DNA from: CAYGAM01 sp964347915
GTDB taxonomy: Archaea > Thermoproteota > Nitrososphaeria > Nitrososphaerales > Nitrosopumilaceae
DNA length: 6,767 nt
NCBI GenBank assembly: GCA_964347915.1
Contig: CAYGAM010000104.1
Location: 1-6,767 of the forward strand
Reading direction: 5' to 3'
The notes under the pieces are model-generated. The model saw only the letters and a program-made list of their open reading frames with translations, was not told where the DNA came from and searched no databases. A program made the position numbers and the translations under genes. Shown here in pieces: positions 4,843 to 6,767 of this stretch (the stretch's first letter is position 1; each line of letters begins with the position of its first letter).

Positions 4843-6767
4843 AAACTGTTCAGGAAAAAAGCAGAGAGGCGCGCGGCCAAGCCGGAACCGCAGCCTGATC
4901 TTGATATCATCGGATTTGAGCACGACGATCCTGCGGCGTACGGCAGCGGAAGAAGGGATGTGGCGTTTGGCATCTCGTCTGCGGACCGCATTCATGCCGC
5001 CATCTTTGGCATGGTGGGATCCGGCAAGTCGTCCATAATCAAGCTGCTTGCAGCGCAGAACATTCAGAGAAGGCAGGGGTTTATGGTTTTGGATCCGCAC
5101 GGCGAGCTTGCGCGGGATGTCATGTCCATGATTCCGGAAGGCATGCACGAGAATGTAATCTATGTCAATCCTGCATCAATGTACCGGTACGGCCGCACCA
5201 TACGGATCAACCCGCTTGAGGTCCGGCGGGAGGAGGAGAGGTACGTTGTAGTGATGGCCTTTGTCAGCTCGCTCTACAACCTCTACAAGGATTCATGGGG
5301 GCCCAGGCTTGAAACCGTCCTGCGAAATGCCGCCACCGCGCTAGTCGAGACCAAGCACAATACGCTGGGCAACCTCTCCAAAATAATAACCGACAAGAAA
5401 GCCAGGGATGCCATACTTGCTGCCGTATCGTCGCCGAATGTCCGAAGCTTTTGGGACATATTCGAAAAGCAGTACTCAAAAGAGGCCGGCTCGTCCGCCT
5501 ACAACAAGATAGACAAGATTCTGGCTACGCCGGCAGTGGCCGCCATGCTTGATTCCGCGCAGTCGTCCGTTAGCATGGATGATATCATGCAGCATCAGCG
5601 AATGCTGATAGTCGACTTGTCCAGCGGGGCAAGCGACGATATCGTAGAGTTTTTGGGCAGCATCCTTCTGCAGATGCTGTACGCTGAAGCAAAAAAGCGG
5701 CTTGACATGGGGAGCGGAGAGCAGGCGCGCCGGAATCCGTTTTACGTGTACGTCGACGAGGCGCACATGTTCAGCAACGATACAATGTCCGAGATGCTGC
5801 GGGCTTTGCGCAAGTTTGGAGTCAAGGTTACCATTGCAACCCAGACATGCAACGCATACGGCAAGGCTTTTGCGGATCAAATAACGGGCGTGTGCCAGAC
5901 TCTGATATGCGGGCGGTGCGACCAGAATACGGCAAGGCTAGTCTCGCATGCTATGATGATGCCGGCAGAGCGAATTATGAAACTGCAGAATCACGTATTT
6001 GCATTCTCGTCCGCTGAAGGGGGCATTCCGGTATCCGGCGTGGCAAAGTCAAGGCCTGTTCCGCATCCCAGGCAAAAGACCGTACCGTGGAGCGCGGTTG
6101 CCGCCGCCAGCCTTGCCAGATGGGGCGAGGAGGTATCTGTATCAAGGTATGTTCCGCAGACCATACTGCGGGACATTCCGGTATCGCCGCTTGAGTGCGC
6201 CATACTGTACATGCTGTACTGCAGGCGGGACGGCTTGACGCGCAGCGGAATTGCGTCGGGCGTTAGAAGCGTCTTTGGAGATGTAGGCGCACGGGATATT
6301 GCGGGAGCACTCTCTGACAGGCTGGAAAAAGAACTGATGTTTGTGAAGCGGTGCGGCAGGAAGAGTGCGCAGTACGTTCTTGACAGAAAGGCGTACAGCG
6401 ACTATTTTACCGAGGCGGCTGCAGGCCGGAGGGCGGGAGGCGATCTGCACCTGGATGCGATATTTGCCGCTGCCGAGTACAGCCGCATGCGCGGCAGGTA
6501 CTGCCGGCCTGACCTGGGCGAATCAAGCCAGAGCCTGCCGGATCTGCTGATAGCCGAGCCGGAATACGTTCACGACAGGCCGAGCCCGTCAAGATGGAAC
6601 AGCGATACTGCAGTCGCTCTGGAAGTTGAGACTGATCCTGCAAAGCATTTGGACCAGGTGTACATAAACTGGAAGAAGAATGATGCAATGAACCTGCGAG
6701 TCTGGTTTGTTGCATTCTCACAAAAGCACAGAATGAAGATTATTGAAGCGCTGGCGTCAAGCGGCGT
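4840..6767 (+). CDS. TraG/VirD4/HerA-like DNA-translocating ATPase, 3'-truncated at window edge
   Basis: There are 642 complete codons and no stop before the window ends. The first in-frame ATG after 4840 falls inside the P-loop, so 4840 is the start. Visible in order: Walker A GMVGSGKS (residues 57-64); the hallmark LDPHGE (84-89); VIYVNP and INPLE (106-127); DSWGPRLETVLRNA (151-164); a SFWDIFEKQY segment (203-212); the strand MLIVDLSSG (254-262); Walker B YVYVDEAH (302-309); the ATQ sensor strand (333-335); and a following LICGR segment around R359. This order matches conjugative coupling-type and HerA-superfamily motors, which form hexamers and pump DNA. A winged-helix-like region (about 448-520) and a further C-terminal domain (about 586 onward) follow. 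There is no N-terminal membrane helix, unlike classic VirD4, so it should be cytoplasmic and recruited to the membrane, plausibly by the platform protein. The substrate is not proven by sequence: DNA is expected from the family. Confidence 0.88.
   Translation, partial: MKLFRKKAERRAAKPEPQPDLDIIGFEHDDPAAYGSGRRDVAFGISSADRIHAAIFGMVGSGKSSIIKLLAAQNIQRRQGFMVLDPHGELARDVMSMIPEGMHENVIYVNPASMYRYGRTIRINPLEVRREEERYVVVMAFVSSLYNLYKDSWGPRLETVLRNAATALVETKHNTLGNLSKIITDKKARDAILAAVSSPNVRSFWDIFEKQYSKEAGSSAYNKIDKILATPAVAAMLDSAQSSVSMDDIMQHQRMLIVDLSSGASDDIVEFLGSILLQMLYAEAKKRLDMGSGEQARRNPFYVYVDEAHMFSNDTMSEMLRALRKFGVKVTIATQTCNAYGKAFADQITGVCQTLICGRCDQNTARLVSHAMMMPAERIMKLQNHVFAFSSAEGGIPVSGVAKSRPVPHPRQKTVPWSAVAAASLARWGEEVSVSRYVPQTILRDIPVSPLECAILYMLYCRRDGLTRSGIASGVRSVFGDVGARDIAGALSDRLEKELMFVKRCGRKSAQYVLDRKAYSDYFTEAAAGRRAGGDLHLDAIFAAAEYSRMRGRYCRPDLGESSQSLPDLLIAEPEYVHDRPSPSRWNSDTAVALEVETDPAKHLDQVYINWKKNDAMNLRVWFVAFSQKHRMKIIEALASSG
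5008..5031 (+). other. Walker A (P-loop) of the ATPase
   Basis: GMVGSGKS, residues 57-64, matches GxxGxGK[ST] exactly. K63 and S64 would contact the ATP phosphates and Mg ion. It sits only about 56 residues from the N-terminus, so a full HerA-type N-terminal barrel or VirB4-type N-domain is not present. Confidence 0.95.
5740..5760 (+). other. Walker B of the ATPase
   Basis: FYVYVDE, residues 301-307, is a hydrophobic strand ending in D306-E307, followed by AH. The Asp would hold Mg and the Glu would activate water. The intact acidic pair indicates a live ATPase. Confidence 0.93.
6181..6399 (+). other. Winged-helix-like region following the motor domain
   Basis: Residues about 448-520 read as a helix (LECAILYMLYCRRDGL), a turn and second helix (TRSGIASGVRSVFG), a third helix (ARDIAGALSDRLEKE), and a beta hairpin (LMFVKRCG, then KSAQYVLD). 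This helix-turn-helix-plus-wing order suggests DNA binding or substrate loading by the motor. It is a by-eye fold call. Confidence 0.5.
6595..6767 (+). other. C-terminal alpha/beta domain with E-x-E...Q...N..K pattern, incomplete
   Basis: From residue 586 the protein shows a strand with E595-V-E597, then H603, D605, Q606, N610 and K613, followed by a second hydrophobic strand (LRVWFVAFS). A strand-helix-strand with acidic residues at the end of the first strand is compatible with a PD-(D/E)xK-like fold, found attached to some archaeal DNA-pumping ATPases. The domain is cut by the window edge, and the catalytic Lys expected in ExK is replaced by Glu here, so activity is doubtful. Confidence 0.4.

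Noticed and set aside
5476..5880. 134-codon open frame on the minus strand
   Set aside because: It is opposite the ATPase Walker B region, which is conserved on the plus strand. No independent start signals are seen.
6026..6185. Repeated 12-mer CATTCCGGTATC (two copies about 150 bases apart)
   Set aside because: Both copies encode an I-P-V-S stretch in the ATPase, with no similarity beyond the match. Chance is likely.
1..6767. CRISPR array, tRNA, rRNA, insertion sequence or terminator
   Set aside because: There are no regularly spaced repeats, cloverleaf-like elements, transposase motifs or hairpin-plus-T-tract at a gene end. Essentially all of the window is coding on the plus strand.

Overview
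The window reads as one dense, plus-strand archaeal operon fragment of three genes with almost no intergenic DNA. Gene 1 is a very large secreted, membrane-anchored beta-rich surface protein. Gene 2 is a polytopic TadC/FlaJ-type pilus or secretion platform protein with two T2SSF domains. Gene 3 is a TraG/VirD4/HerA-like DNA-translocating ATPase that runs off the right edge. The gene 1-2 junction is a 4-base ATGA overlap and the gene 2-3 junction has a 1-base gap, so the three are very probably co-transcribed and translationally coupled.

Organism: archaeal-type platform protein, frequent ATA (Ile) and AGG (Arg) codons, moderately high GC and a signal peptide ending in AAAQ all point to an archaeon. 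A mesophilic Nitrososphaerota (Thaumarchaeota) relative such as the sponge symbiont Cenarchaeum is my best guess, from overall impression rather than a search.

Layout: bases 1-2985 hold gene 1 (the true start may lie upstream, because the frame is open to base 1); 2982-4838 gene 2; 4840-6767 gene 3, 3'-truncated. There is no gene-free stretch over 300 bases, and I see no RNA gene, CRISPR array, insertion sequence, promoter or terminator.

Working model (inference): gene 2 is the inner-membrane platform of a type IV pilus-like machine, gene 1 a cell-surface or pseudoperiplasmic partner anchored by its C-terminus, and gene 3 a cytoplasmic hexameric motor that would handle DNA. A pilus platform coupled to a conjugation-type DNA pump recalls the Sulfolobales Ups pili (UpsF platform) and Ced DNA-import system (CedB, a VirB4/HerA-type ATPase), but here the parts sit in one operon with a large surface protein. 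A DNA exchange or uptake apparatus is therefore the most interesting reading. The usual pilus-assembly ATPase and pilins are not in the window.
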